Source: Saccharina japonica
Lineage: Eukaryota; Sar; Phaeophyceae; Laminariales; Laminariaceae
DNA: 64,000 nucleotides
Reading direction: 5' to 3'
Assembly: GCA_008828725.1 (NCBI GenBank)
Contig: MEHQ01001245.1
Coordinates: 17,149 to 81,148 of the forward strand
A model generated the notes under the pieces. It was not told the origin of the DNA, made no database searches, and was given only the letters and a program-made list of their open reading frames with translations. Each line of letters starts with the position of its first letter. Positions within the stretch are counted from its first letter, which is position 1. The translations under genes were made by a program, and so were the position numbers. Shown piece by piece: positions 1 through 11,317 of the stretch.

Positions 1-866
1 GGAGGGCCCGCCAGAGGCGCCTCCGGAGGATCCCGCTGAAGGCGCCGCCGGAGGCCAAAAATACGCTATTTGGCTTCATTTTACGCAAGAAAAGCGCAAA
101 CAATATGACCCAGATTCACATTAAGTTTCGAACGAAACAAGCTTCAGTTTACACAAGAAATTCACAAAAAACGAGAAGTACAACGCATGTACCAGGTAGA
201 TCTACCCCGGACTACAGGAAAGTGACAGCAATTGTTTGAGTCGCTATACTACCTGGCGGGGATGTGAGCGAAAAAACGAACTCATCACCAAGATAGCGGT
301 GCAAAAATTATCCCCAGAAGAAAAGGTTGTGGATCCCTCCGTAATGTTATTCGTTTATTAACGTCTCTCCCAACCTTACGCGAAACGCGCGCGTCGATGA
401 CGACGGCAAGTCCTAAAATCTTCCACAGCGGGTTGTTTGATCTGAGCGGTTTGCTGCGCCTCTGCTCATGCTTCACGCGGTAGAGCACCGTTTCGGGGTC
501 GCGTGCACTCGCCAAGGTGGTCCGCGGGCCGATAATGGCCACAACTTCGCCGACGGGATCTCCGCCCTCAGCGTTGGCATTGGGTGCGCCAGGGCTGACG
601 CCGTCGACACCGTCGAGAGAGATGGGCTGTTCCGCCATGTGTGCGTGTGTGTGGATCTCCCGCTGTGCGCCGCAGTGTCACAGGGCATGTGAGGGTATCC
701 GCAGCCCGCAGTAACTCACGTTAAAAGCTGTACCCCGCATTTAAAAAGCCTTCCTACAGTTAAGGAAATCCAATAAGTCGGAAAGTCGGCACCTCCGTTT
801 CACGACTGACTATTAGTCCGACTAAAAACTAGTCAGCGACTTAAGTCGTGCCGACTCACAGCCCTA
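1..866. mobile_element. hAT-type MITE, right-hand part (left end outside window)
   Basis: Bases 1-140 closely match the interior of the complete MITE at 47,081-47,542, including the GC-rich GGAGGGCCCGCC block and the following 'tacgctatttggcttcattt'. The right end (about 820-866) has the same terminal sequence, closing with ACTCACAGCCCTA. The expected left end lies before base 1. Between the two matching parts are about 640 bp that the other copy lacks, including a GC-rich open frame (380-638). Beyond 866 comes minus-strand SINE sequence. The homology is seen in sequence; membership of the hAT superfamily is taken from the complete copy. Confidence 0.6.
380..638 (-). CDS. Possible first exon of an unidentified gene (or captured gene fragment)
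   Basis: A minus-strand open frame starts at an ATG (638) and runs about 86 codons with GC-rich third positions to a good donor (GTAAGG, just after 380). It begins MAEQPISLDGVDGV. The N-terminal half is acidic and rich in Gly, Ala and Pro; then comes a basic stretch (KHEQRRSKPLRSNN) and a short hydrophobic run (LWKILGLAVVI). I do not recognise the family. Any continuation lies before base 1. It lies between sequences that belong to a hAT-type MITE, so it could be a gene piece carried by the element rather than a working gene. The coding call rests on composition, ATG and donor only. Confidence 0.35.
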
Positions 867-1005
867 CGATTTTTGCTTACCCACGCTATAATATGCGCTC
901 TCGACAGTCGGTGTCATTTGAGAATACAAACCTCCATGGGGAGAATCGAACCCTCGACAACCGGCCCAAAAGGCTTGGTGGCTACCAGTTAGACCACCGG
1001 GGCGC
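867..1005 (-). mobile_element. tRNA-derived SINE, 5' head, cut by the MITE at 866
   Basis: On the minus strand this begins CGCCCCGGTGGTCTAACTGG, an A-box-like start. It contains GGGTTCGATTC, a B-box match, followed by body sequence resembling the other SINEs here (GTGGGTAAGCAAAAATCG compared with gtgagttagcaaaattcg). The T-stem pairs imperfectly, so this is not a functional tRNA gene. The body stops at 867 where the MITE begins. Confidence 0.6.
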
Positions 1006-1017
1006 TGTACATGATAT

Positions 1018-1245
1018 AATAATAGACTTCGAGGTATATATACTGCTGTCGATATGCTCTGGCGTTGTACCAGGCCCGTCGAATCCCGACAGCGGTGATG
1101 GAGCCTGCATCTATCAAGTAGTCGTGCCGACGGCTCTTCTGCTTGTCCTGGATGCCCGCGACAAAGATGCCGTTCGCCACCGTTTGGTGAACGAGCGCGG
1201 ATGTCCTGGTGCTGGCTTGGTGTATTGTGGTGGGGTTTAGATACT
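1018..1245 (-). other. Exon-like open stretch, unidentified
   Basis: The minus strand has an open, partly GC-rich frame reading ..TSALVHQTVANGIFVAG.. with a possible acceptor upstream (ccaagccag). There is no ATG of its own and no family I recognise. It may be an internal exon of the gene that includes 380-638 or of another gene, or a chance open frame. Confidence 0.15.
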
Positions 1246-1555
1246 ACGTGTACCTGTAGCTCTTTGTGACTTATTTATTGTCGGCTCACCAGCCGATTTA
1301 CGAGAACAGCACAGGACACGAAATTCTAAATATAGGCTATTAATGTTAGTGAAGAAGCCTTTCTGGCATTTAGAGGAAACCATAAATTCGATATCGAAGT
1401 TATAGCGTGGAAAGAACCCTATCTCAAATATGAAATGCAGCCTTGGCCAGCTTTGCTGCTTCAAATAAGGCGTCCTGTACCAACTGCTGTATTGTACTGG
1501 TATGCAAACTTTACTTTGCAAGATGTGTTATGTAGGGTACGTAAAGAACCAAGGT
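1246..1555. other. Unassigned sequence before the minisatellite
   Basis: I see no supported gene or repeat boundary here. The minisatellite motif starts at about 1,556. Confidence 0.4.
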
Positions 1556-1985
1556 CAGGTTCTGTAGGGTACCTACAGAACCATACCCGGGGTATTTACC
1601 CGGGAAATACCCTACAGAGAACTTCTGTGAGTTCTGTAAGGGTTTTATACCCGTACCCGGAACTTCTGTAAGTTCTGTACGACCTTCATACCCTACAGAG
1701 AACTTCTGTAAATTCTGTACTCCCCGTTTCACAATACCCGGGGTACCGGTACAACGTGTTTGTACCTGCCCGGAACTTCTGTGAGTTATGTACGCCCGTG
1801 CCACAATACCCGGAACTTCTGTGAGTTATGTAAGGGTTTTATACCCTAACCCGGAACTTCTGTAAGTTCTGTAAGACATCCATACCCGTACCCGGAACTT
1901 CTGTAAGTTCTGTAACACCTTGGGCACAATACCCCGGGTAAGGGTATTCCCTCGGCACAATACCCTGTGTGCCGGTACAGATTAG
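1556..1985. repeat. GGAACTTCTGT minisatellite array, first block
   Basis: Imperfect tandem repeats of a unit of about 45-60 bp: a core GGAACTTCTGTRAGTTCTGTA followed by variable linkers such as 'cgcccgtgccacaataccc' and 'agggttttatacccgtaccc'. Open frames across it (Cys/Ser/Val-rich on plus, Thr/Glu/Val-rich on minus) follow from the repeat and are not genes. Confidence 0.85.
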
Positions 1986-1999
1986 GGTATCGTTGAGGA

Positions 2000-2153
2000 T
2001 GTCAGGAGACGGTCAGTCGAGGGAAAATGGGCATCGGTCAAGGGTGTGGATTCAAGTGTTCCACACTAAAACCTAGTATTTTGGCGTCAGTCAAGGATAA
2101 AAAATGAAAAATTGCCGTCAGTCACGGGGTGAAAGTGCCGTCTCCTGACATGT
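2000..2153. mobile_element. 154-bp MITE-like element
   Basis: Terminal inverted repeats TGTCAGGAGACGG (2000) and CCGTCTCCTGACA (ending about 2150). It is flanked by identical 8-bp direct repeats GTTGAGGA (1992-1999 and 2154-2161), read as a target-site duplication. The interior has several 'gtcagtc'/'ggtcaagg' motifs and no coding capacity. An 8-bp duplication fits hAT-like elements, but the superfamily is not proven. Confidence 0.6.
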
Positions 2154-2161
2154 GTTGAGGA

Positions 2162-2555
2162 GTGATGATATGCATTCTGACGTCATGCCTCATCAGTGAC
2201 ACACACCAAAAACGAATTTACGAAATTAAATTACATTGTACAACCCACATCACTCACAACCACACATAAACCGAGCACACAAGTACGTGGATGTTGATTT
2301 GGGGGGTAAATCTATGACCGCGGGAGTCATTCCCATGAAGTTGGACCGGTCCTTATCGTGAAAATCGTGGAAGACAGCTTATAAAGATAAATTAGCTACG
2401 TACAATGGTACATGCATGGTATATACGCGTTAGTACCGGTATAGTGTGTCATGGTTGAAGTACACCAATCGCAGTATTTCGAAATGCATTATATGTATAT
2501 ATTTTTTAGGAGTACATTTGCAGTTTTTTCGCCCCCTTGAGGTGGGTATTCACCA
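2162..2555. other. Unassigned spacer between minisatellite blocks
   Basis: AT-rich sequence with no supported gene. It separates the two blocks of the same minisatellite. Confidence 0.5.
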
Positions 2556-3720
2556 GGGTATCACCGGAACTTCTGTAAGTTCTGTACGCCCGTGCCTCAA
2601 TCGGAACTTCTGTGAGTTCTGTACGCCCGGGCCACAATCGGAGCTTCTGTGAGTTCTGTACGACTGGGCCACAATCGGAGCTTCTGTGAGTTATGTACGC
2701 CCGTTCCACAATAAATACCCGGAATTTCTGTAAATTCTGTACGCCCGTGTCACAATACACGGAATTTTGTAAGTTCTGTGCGACCTTCATACCCGTACCC
2801 GGAACTTCTGTAAGTTCTGTGCGACCGAGCCACAATTCCCGGGGTACCAGTACAACGTGTCTATACCTGCCTGGAACTTCTGTGAGTTCTGTACGCCCGT
2901 GCCACAATACCCGGAACTTCTGTGAGTTCTGTAAGGGTTTTATACCCGTACCCGGAACTTCTGTAAGTTCTGTACGACCTTCATACCCTACAGAGAACTT
3001 CTGTAAATTCTGTACTCCCCGTTTCACAATACCCGGGGTACCGGTACAACGTGTTTGTACCTGCCCGGAACTTCTGTGAGTTATGTATGCCCGGGCCACA
3101 ATACCCGGAACTTCTGTGAGTTCTGTAAGGGTTTTATACCCTAACCCGGAACTTATGTAAGTTATGTAAGACACCCATACCCTGACCCTAAATCCACAAA
3201 CCCTACAGAACCTGACCTTGTAAAGAACCATACCCGGGTTTTTTCCTGGGTAATATTACTCTACAAATAACTTATGTGAGTTATGTGCGACACCCATACC
3301 CGTACCCGGAACTTCTGTAAGTTCTGTACGCCCGTGCCACACTACCCTGGGTACGGGTACAACATTTTAATACGTACCTGCACGGAAATTCTGTGATTTC
3401 TGTACGCCCGTGCCACAATACCCAGAACTTCTGTGAGTTCTGTAACACTCTCATACCCGTACCCGGAACTTTGTAAGTTATGTACGACATCCATACCCGA
3501 ACCCGGAACTTCTGTATGTTCTGTACGCCCCGTGCTACAATACCCGGGCTAAGGGTACAACTATTGTATACCCGCACGGAAATTCTGTGAGTTCTGAACG
3601 CCTGTGACACAACGCCCGGAACTTCTGTGAGTTCTGTAATACTTTCATACCCGTACCTGGAACTTCTCTGTAAGTTGTGTAACACTCCATACCGGTACCC
3701 TAAATCCACAAACCCTGCAG
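2556..3720. repeat. GGAACTTCTGT minisatellite array, second block
   Basis: Same family as 1556-1985, roughly twenty degenerate units with core GGAACTTCTGTRAGTTCTGTA. Stretches are nearly identical between the blocks (for example about 1630-1800 against 2930-3090), which suggests segmental copying. The 241-aa minus frame and the 128-aa plus frame here are translations of the repeat. Confidence 0.85.
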
Positions 3721-4048
3721 ATTATAATCTTGTAAATTCCGCCGCGGACCCCAAAACCACCTCCAAAACCACGTCAGCCCGGCGACCGCGACCACCTCGA
3801 TACGGCGCACGACGAAACACGTCTGCCATGGCCGCCTCCATTGATCCCGGGTTTAGGTTAATCAGCATCCTACTACAGCTCGTGGTATCGATGACAGTGT
3901 GGAAAATGCAGACAGACAGTACACAGTAGACATACTACAGGGGTAGTTACGTAATGGAAGCCTGTGCGCACCTCCGGTATGAAGAGATGTTTCTTCGATA
4001 TAGGAAACAAAGACGCCCTCGTTATCAATGTTCGTGGGTATGTACTAA

Positions 4049-4663
4049 GGGTCGATCTTAACGATACGTACTCTTTCGTGTTTTCCCCTGAAATTTCGGT
4101 GTTTACTAAAATGGGTTCTAAACGAGTACGAGCTGCAGTTGCCTCGCTAATAATCGTCCACCAGGCACAAAACCGTCACTACAGCAGCAACGCTTTGGTA
4201 ACCATCCGTGTGGTGGTCCCACTGCGGTCGGCCTGGCTCGTAGGCAGGTATCGGTGCCTCGGAGAGTGGAATCCACCACCAACTCGCCGCGCTACGACGC
4301 CCAACGCTACAAAGGCTTGAGCTACGTACAGCCCTCCGCGAGCTCGGTTGGTCGGGCACCTCGGTGCGGGCACTGTGTCAACTCGATTGTGAGAGCTCAT
4401 AAATATTTTGCGCCTTCGACGCTCGGCCACGGCCTCTAAAGGACCTTGGGGACAAGCCTGGCCAGCCTTGTGTGTTCGTGAGGGGTAGCACGGCTAGCAC
4501 GGTGGGGCTGCCCGATCCTCCTCACCCGGATCAGAAATTTACGGGAATACCAGAAAAACTTAGAGGCCAGTTTTTTCGGGGGTGAAGTTTTTCTGGTAAA
4601 CCCAGAAAAAGCCAGAAATTTCTGGAAAAAAAAAAGAAATTCACTCCTCGTTAAGATCGACCC
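4049..4663. mobile_element. PIF/Harbinger-like MITE 1
   Basis: Terminal inverted repeats GGGTCGATCTTAACGA (left) and TCGTTAAGATCGACCC (right), perfect over 16 bp. It is flanked by TAA on both sides (4046-4048 and 4664-4666). The copy at 13,318-13,925 shows the locus without it. The 3-bp TAA duplication and GGG-initial termini fit PIF/Harbinger. No transposase is visible in the 615 bp, so it is non-autonomous. Confidence 0.8.
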
Positions 4664-4712
4664 TAAGCAATATGGCGTTATACGGCACGTCTAGCCGAAG
4701 AGCGCGTGCTAA

Positions 4713-5423
4713 GGGCCGTTTTTAACGACGCGTATTTAGCAAATAAATTGCCAAATTTCCATTTTTTGGCAAGTTTTACTTGCCAAAATAGCATAAAACT
4801 TGCCAAGTTTTTTTCCGGATATTTCCGTAGCTGTTCGTTGGCAAGTTTTTGGAAAGTCAAATTTGCTATTTCACTTGCCATTTGCGACCAATCACGCCTA
4901 CCCAAGACCATGCAAACCACACGCCGTTGCGCTAAACGCACGAGCTGCAGCAACACAGGAAGATACCGAGGGTTAGATGGTGGTGCTGACAGCAGATGAT
5001 GGTGGCTGACGGCACTGCTGAAGGGGTTGCTGGCGCGGGTGACGAACCGCATGTAGGCGTGGCACTGGTGCCGTCTGGGGCTGATGCTCAAGTCAATCCC
5101 AATCAAACAGTCGCTCCAGCTTTCCCAAGACAACGAACAACGTGACTATGATTGTCCTGGAGGGCTGTCCACCTCTGGGATCTACGAGATATGCTTGGAT
5201 CCGTCTCCAGGCCACCCATGCCTCGACGAGGGTGTCGTCTAGCTGTCCGATCCTTGCTGTACGGGGTTTGATACAAAAACTGAAGGCGTTACGTGGCTCA
5301 AATAGCAACTTTCTTGCCATTTCATCGTGTTTGTCGATAGAAAGTATTTTCCAATACTTACCAATTTGTTGTTGCCAAAATAGCAAGTTTTTTGCTATTT
5401 GCTCGTGTCGTTAAAAACGGCCC
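4713..5423. mobile_element. PIF/Harbinger-like MITE 2
   Basis: Terminal inverted repeats GGGCCGTTTTTAACGAC and GTCGTTAAAAACGGCCC, perfect over 17 bp. TAA target duplications lie at 4710-4712 and 5424-5426. The 711-bp interior has subterminal 'ttgccaaaatagcaa'-type motifs at both ends and a GC-richer centre without a convincing ORF. Its ends resemble those of MITE 1, suggesting related families mobilised by one transposase type. Confidence 0.8.
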
Positions 5424-5650
5424 TAAGTTGATTGGCGACGGCAGCGCCCTCTCAAGCACGTCTTTCTCATATGCACACCTCTTCTTTCACGTTCTTCTCC
5501 ATCCATAGCCGAGAGAGTGCCACCTTTAAACACCAAACAGTTCTCAAGGGCGAAGTGCCCGAGCTAGTTTGGAATTGGTTCGTTCCCAGCGTCTGGGCTC
5601 TCTACAACACGTCTACTATATGCCACACTACTACTACTGTCACTCGTGAA

Positions 5651-5859
5651 ATGACCGATCTACAGAAAATAATGCAATCGAACTGCAGAATATCGATGAT
5701 TTTTTAAATAGAAATTAGCTCATGTCAAACGAGTAAAATAGCCGCGCAAACAAATAAACAAATAAACAATAGGGGTTTCCACATATATTATCAGGATTTT
5801 CTGCCAGGGGTGTTGGGGACATATGTCTAGACAGCTTGACATTGACATGTCTCCCGACA
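5651..5859. other. Unassigned sequence
   Basis: No supported gene. It links repeat R2 to repeat R1. Confidence 0.4.
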
Positions 5860-6760
5860 TCTTTGCTACGTGGCATGCGAGCTGCGGCACAGAGACACCA
5901 CGCAAGTCTGTCCAAGGAGTACGTATTCACGGCATTGCGCTACGTGGTCTGTACCAGGGAAGCAACAGCCGGTGCTGGTCGCCCACGGAGCATGACATGC
6001 TTGGGTCCGCGGGGTCACGCGCTGTGATGTTATGTGACATGTCTCAATACAAGCAAGGGTTCCGACGAAGTTAAGCGAGTGCATGTATTCGTACATAATT
6101 AAATGGATGCTCGAAAACATATTGCGCGCATTGTGGATTTGGTGTGTATAACTTCATGACCACATGTGAATCAAGGATCTGTACCTCAGGAGTGAGAAAA
6201 CTTGATCCATGGGGCGACGAGTTCGCCCTAGAAAACCCTACAGTTGTTTGGATGGGGCGATGCGTCGCGCCCGCGTGGTAACGCCGACAAGGGCTGCCCA
6301 GAAGGAACACAAAATCTGGATGGAAAAAAAGACAGGTAAAAGAACAGGAAACCCTGGGAAACCTGAAAAATAAAGAATAAGAGGAAGGATCAGGACCCGC
6401 TGACCCGTGGTACTTTGAAATCACTCTAAAAAACAAGGACACTAGCTGTCCGAACGACAAAAACGAAACAGCAAGCTCACACGGAGAAGCCGTAGAGAAG
6501 GGCCGTAGAACACGTTGGACACGTTGAGCTGACGGCGATCACGAGCAGTGATGTTTTCCTGTCGAACGCCGCCAAATGTTAAGATGATGCAATGCCGAGA
6601 AAGTACTGCTTGATCAGGATCACGACTCGTCAAAATGGAAGACAGATGTTCTCGTATTAAATGCGTCATAGCTTGAAGGCTTCGTACGGGCAAGTATAGG
6701 ATCGACGATCTCAGATTCCCACCCACTCTAAATGCCCCGCCAATACTGACGTACAGCGTA
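5860..6760. repeat. Dispersed repeat R1, uninterrupted copy
   Basis: Aligns in order with 48,135-48,381 plus 50,912-51,520. Landmarks are 'ccacggagcatgacatg', 'gatggatgctcgaaaac', 'gacgagttcgccct' and 'gtcgaacgccgccaaatgtt'. It gives the pre-insertion state for the 28-bp-TIR element at 48,382-50,911. No ORF is recognisable in either copy. Confidence 0.75.
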
Positions 6761-6892
6761 GCACTACTTTAATGGAGGTCTATCAAGTACGTATAATACG
6801 TACGTACTACAACTCAATCACGGCTATTAATAGTCAGATCATCAGATCATAGATGTTCTATTCTGTATAATGATAAGCACGCCCGTAAAAAA

Positions 6893-7912
6893 GTTTCAAA
6901 TCGAATCGATTTCAAATCGTTTTTTTTATCTAATTAGATTCAATTTGGTTCGAAAATACGTCTTTGGGTCAAATAGTGATGGCAGTAAATTGAATTCGAT
7001 TCGATTTAGTCAGAAAATACACCTTTTTGGTCCTGAAACCACGTATGTTTGTTCCGTATGTACTCGAACTGTGAATGATATCGGAATCACGAGACATCCC
7101 ACAGAACACCCGGCTGACAAGTACCGAGGAGAGCAGCCGAGAGCGACGGCGTGCATCGCAGCCTCTGTTTTGTTTTCAAGGCCCTGGCTAGGAAGCTATA
7201 ACTCTCGGCTTCGCTTGGGTGGACGGAGGAATCCCTTGAACACCAGCGACAGCAATGCAGCTATCGAAGTCTTGATGTTGTCCGCCGTGTTTTGGGTCGA
7301 TCCCTTGGTTCTCTCGTTGGGCTTGTGGCCGACCAAGCTGGTGGAAAAGTTGGGGTTGCGACCGCCATAATATATGTGTTTTGAGGAGCCAACGCCGGAC
7401 TACGTTGTGCTATAGTAGTCTGTGGCCGTGGGCGCGGCTGTTGCTCCGGTCGCCACTCGTTAAGGTAAACAATTGTTCGCATCGTTGGTAGTTGTTGAGA
7501 CGAGAGTAGCCCGAACAGCGACGGACCGCTTTTCATGTTTAGGCCAATCAGGTTAAACTGTAATTCGTTTCATAAATGAACACGTTGATATCGATTCAAA
7601 TTGAAACTCGTCTTCGGTATTACGGGCCCGTATTAACGAACGTTTATCAAATGTTTTGACCAATCAGATGAAACTGTAATTCGTTTCATAAATAAACACA
7701 TTGAAATCGATTCAATTTGAAACTTGTCTTCGGTAATACGGGCCCGTATTAACGAAAGTTGAAATCAAAGCGATTTCAAATCGTTTTCCAATTGAAATCG
7801 ATTCGGTTTGGTCGGAAAATACGGCTTTGAATCCCTATCGGGTGAAACCACGTACTTTCTGTACGTTATCGAAATGTGAATGAGATCGGAATAACGCGAC
7901 AACCCACACCAA
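6893..7912. repeat. Block bounded by direct repeats, with an internal tandem duplication
   Basis: About 150-200 bp near 6893-7110 ('caaatcgaatcgatttcaaa', 'ctgaaaccacgta') recur in the same direction at 7765-7912. A unit of about 118 bp ('taattcgtttcataaa', 'acgggcccgtattaacgaa') occurs twice in tandem at about 7540-7760. I cannot tell a degraded LTR pair from a segmental duplication. Confidence 0.5.
7196..7378 (-). other. Exon-like ORF, unidentified
   Basis: The minus strand has an open frame of about 60 codons ending in TAG (7196-7198). It reads ..GGRNPNFSTSLVGHKPNER.. and ends ..RPPKRSREL. Codon use is GC-rich compared with the AT-rich flanks. I see no start codon in a good context and recognise no family; it could be a last exon or a captured fragment. 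Confidence 0.2.
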
Positions 7913-7999
7913 GACGTAAAATAGGTAAAGTGTTGCGCTGCCGCACCTTTTTCTCGCAAATCTCGTTTTTTTCACCACGTGCCGAAGGCATGGTGCGGC

Positions 8000-8200
8000 T
8001 TGCCGCACCACGTTTTTCTTGTGCCGAACCGTTTTTCGCCGGAGGCGCAAAACATTGTGCAGATCCTTTTCACGGCGAAAAAATAAAATTGAAAAAAAAT
8101 GGGTCTGTTTCGCTGCAGGCGAAAAATGGTTTGGACCTATTGCGTCGCAGTCTAAAAAATGTTTTGGCGTGTTTTTCGCCGCAGGCGAAACTTTTTGTTG
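8000..8200. repeat. Short GC hairpins in a T-rich background
   Basis: Repeated small inverted repeats of the form TTTCGCCGCAGGCGAAA and variants with a GGAGGC or GCTGCAGGC centre lie near 8035, 8110 and 8175. No gene is supported. Confidence 0.5.
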
Positions 8201-8274
8201 TTTTTTTGTCTTGATTTTGTCTCAGATGCTAGGTTTGGGTCTTGTTTTATCTTTTGGCATATAATACTTTACTT

Positions 8275-8674
8275 CGTTTGTATACGCCGCTGTCGAGCGC
8301 GTCACTTGCTGGCACGCGTGGCTATACCATGAATCGTGGAACACGAGCAGTAGATAATGTACACTCGTACACTAAATACCAAATACACACTCTCAAGTAG
8401 GCGAGTACTCGTCGTCAAAAGCCCACCATAAACACCACACAGGAGTGAGCCGTACGTTTCCGTCACGCTCCACCCTCACATATACACGCGCAGCATCTTA
8501 TCATCAAAGCTCTGGTCGTATCATTATCATCATCGACTGCTCCCGGAGGAGCAGCAACTCACTTTCAGCCACGAGGCATACTAAATAATGCCTCGATACA
8601 TAATTCGAATCCCCACAGTACATTAAACTCCCAACAACCGCACACATGTATCAAGCTACCGCATACCACAAACA
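8275..8674 (-). repeat. 3' LTR of the decayed Copia element
   Basis: Similar throughout to the 418-bp LTRs at 38,205 and 42,817. It shares 'gcataccacaaaca' at the inner end and 'gtagataatgtacactcg' inside. The adjoining 'gcccccctattcgg' reads as the polypurine tract on the minus strand. Confidence 0.7.
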
Positions 8675-9495
8675 GCCCCCCTATTCGGTGCGCGATACGA
8701 TAGGTCCCGAATAACTTATCACCAATTGGTAGGTAAAACGGAAAGTCACAAATTCCAAAATAAATCATTGCCAAGGTAAAACGGCAACCCCAAATTCAAT
8801 TCTTCATAATTGCCACGGTAAAACGGCTATCCCAAATTCCATCCTCAAGAATTGCGAAAGTAAAACGGCAACCCCGATACCAAATATTTCAATCTCGACT
8901 CCAGTATATACCTCCTAGACTATACTCGTAGCGAGATAGTAACTACGGGAAGGAGAAAATCCAAAAAATGTGAGTATACTGGAAAAACCTTCAAACATAA
9001 TCACTAACACCGTCTTCACATCAATACCGTACCGCCCGATCACATCCGCTCTCTTGTTGCGTACTCTGTGAGAGAGGAGCGACAGAACATATCTGATTTA
9101 AAACACCTCAGATCGAGTTATAGCAGCCCCCCTGCTAGACACTCCCCTCGGAAGTATACAAGAAGACAACAATCCGCATCTGAATTCAAGAGCATTATAG
9201 GTATCAGAAATTGGTTCCCCTGTACGTTGTGCGCATTTACCCAATAGCCAAAGCGTATGTCACTATTCATCAAGACCATCGGAATACTCTACTCACGTAT
9301 TAACCTTGCTCGGTGTGTTGGTACCTCCCAACACTTTCTCCGTTTACTTAAGAACTCCTGAAATTGCACGTTTATTCTTCAAGTGATTTCCAATAACATG
9401 CCATGAATACCGACAACTGTTACTTTAGTTTCCCACAAACTAAAATGCCGCAAAACCCTGTAAAAACAAACAAACCAACAATCCAGTGGGTTACA

Positions 9496-9591
9496 TCACA
9501 ACAAGTTCACCACAGGGTCACGGTCAAAGCGGAACGTCTCAGCGTGCAACGGTTTTATGAGAAAGTCGGCATGCTAGCCTGTCGACCGTAC
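9496..9591 (-). pseudogene. Copia RNase H C-terminal remnant
   Basis: The minus strand reads VRSTG*HADFLIKPL..VVNLL*, matching the end of Copia polyproteins (consensus ADxLTKPL). An internal stop lies just before HADFL. No reverse transcriptase or integrase is visible upstream. Confidence 0.7.
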
Positions 9592-11317
9592 GCGTTAATC
9601 TCAAACTACCCGTTCGACGCATGCTCCAGACATCTACGTCCTAGAATCAAACCATACACAGACACCAGCAGCGCGCATAACTGCTCCACCGGAGACAGAC
9701 CTCCGGCCAGTAGCCTTGGGTGCATGGTCCGCATCCACGTACGATATAACCCCAAACTGGACTCCTATCTGCGATGGAAAGTCTTCGTCGTGTTACCGAG
9801 TACAACTACTATATCTCCCCTGCTCGGTAGACGACAAAAACATCCATCGTATGGTTAATAGTAAAATCCTTCGACATCAATGTAACTCCAAAACCCCTCA
9901 ACCATAAAATTAAAAACCAAACTCAAGCTCAAACCCGGCCTAACGTAAATGAGCGCCGTAGACAACGAATCAAACATAACGTCGTTGTTGTCGCACTCTC
10001 GACAAGACTGCTCGATCCAGCGTTATAATCCAACTATCCTCTTATCAAAACAAGCTTTTAGGAATTCGATACACCAGGTTAAGCATCGTCTTTCAATCAT
10101 GCCCCAGGTCATGGTAAATGGACTGCTATAACCGAGGTACGTGACACTATACAGCTGTTCATGCTGTTATTTTGTAGTGTTCTGACATCGTGCTTCAGAG
10201 GTCGTCATACGCAAATCAGAATGCCAAATATCAGATACCAGTATACCAGGTACATATCACTATACTCGTATATCCGATGCAAGCATATTACAATCTAGCA
10301 TAGCATGTCATCAAAAAAACAAATCATAAATTTGTCGTCTCGTCAATTCCTACTGAAACAACGATCCCAAAACATTTAATCTAGTCGATTGCTACTAGAC
10401 GACCCCAACCCCGACGTACTCAACCACCGTCTCCAGCTCCCTACCCCACGGACTCGACGCTTGTCTTCCGTCACAGCTCAACGTCACCGCGGCATGGACT
10501 ACATCTCGCAAATCCACAGCGTGAGGGTGCTTTTGGACTCGTTGAGCCAAGGGTGCATCGGGTCGTTACTTTCAGCGCCACTCATCAAGTCAAATCGTTA
10601 GATAACGAATCACATGAGTTTGCACTATGTTTTCGAAGTAGAATCATGTCTTCCCAGCACAACAATAGTGACAAAAACAACGTCAGTACCGATTTACAAT
10701 TGATCTTTCTTCTCGATAACCACATATTCGTCACAAAGTTGCGATGAAAAACGGTCACAGTATATATCATACGCTGCAAAATCAAGTCACAATCAGCAGT
10801 AATTTTCCAACACATCAATATCAGGCACTGCAGGATCAAGCCAAAATCAGCAGTAATTCTCCAACACACCGTTCCATCCGAAAATATAATTAGGTATACC
10901 TTTAGACGGCTGTCTAACACATCATGAACTGCTGCTGCAGAATCAAGCAGTCATAATTTATCATACACTGCTGCTTGCTGTTTTACAGTCCATCACTAAC
11001 TGGTTCCACACGGCAGTGCACTTTGTCTGTGGAATCATGGCATCATAACCCCCCCCCTGTGATTCCAACAGCAAGACACACAAAGTATAGCTGTGGTCCA
11101 TCATACCGGTAGGGTACAATCACACAACTACAGCCCTCCCTCGCACATACCAGCAGAGTGTTGACTTGCCTGGATCAGACGGAAACGTCCGCTCTCCTAC
11201 CCAGTTCCCATTCCACCACACACATAACTGCGATACATCATACCAGGGTACAAGCTCACCACAACTGCAGCAGTCCTTGCTCAAATATGCCGGCCAAGAC
11301 ACAGCGAGGCACAGAAA

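Larger units (their letters stand above)
3727..5650. repeat. Dispersed repeat R2, copy 1, split by two MITEs
   Basis: The parts 3727-4048, 4664-4712 and 5424-5650 together correspond to the uninterrupted copy at 13,318-13,925. Shared landmarks are 'gaccacctcgatacggcg', 'aagccgaagagcgcgtgct' and 'ttgattggcgacggcagcg'. The two interruptions match the MITEs at 4049-4663 and 4713-5423. I do not recognise the family or a gene in it. Confidence 0.75.

Noticed and set aside
936..1005. tRNA gene on the minus strand
   Set aside because: A and B boxes are present, but the T-stem pairs badly and the sequence continues into SINE body; it is a tRNA-derived SINE head.
2506..3231. 241-aa minus ORF with repeated TELTEVPG
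   Set aside because: Translation of the minisatellite; no start context or non-repeat coding sequence.
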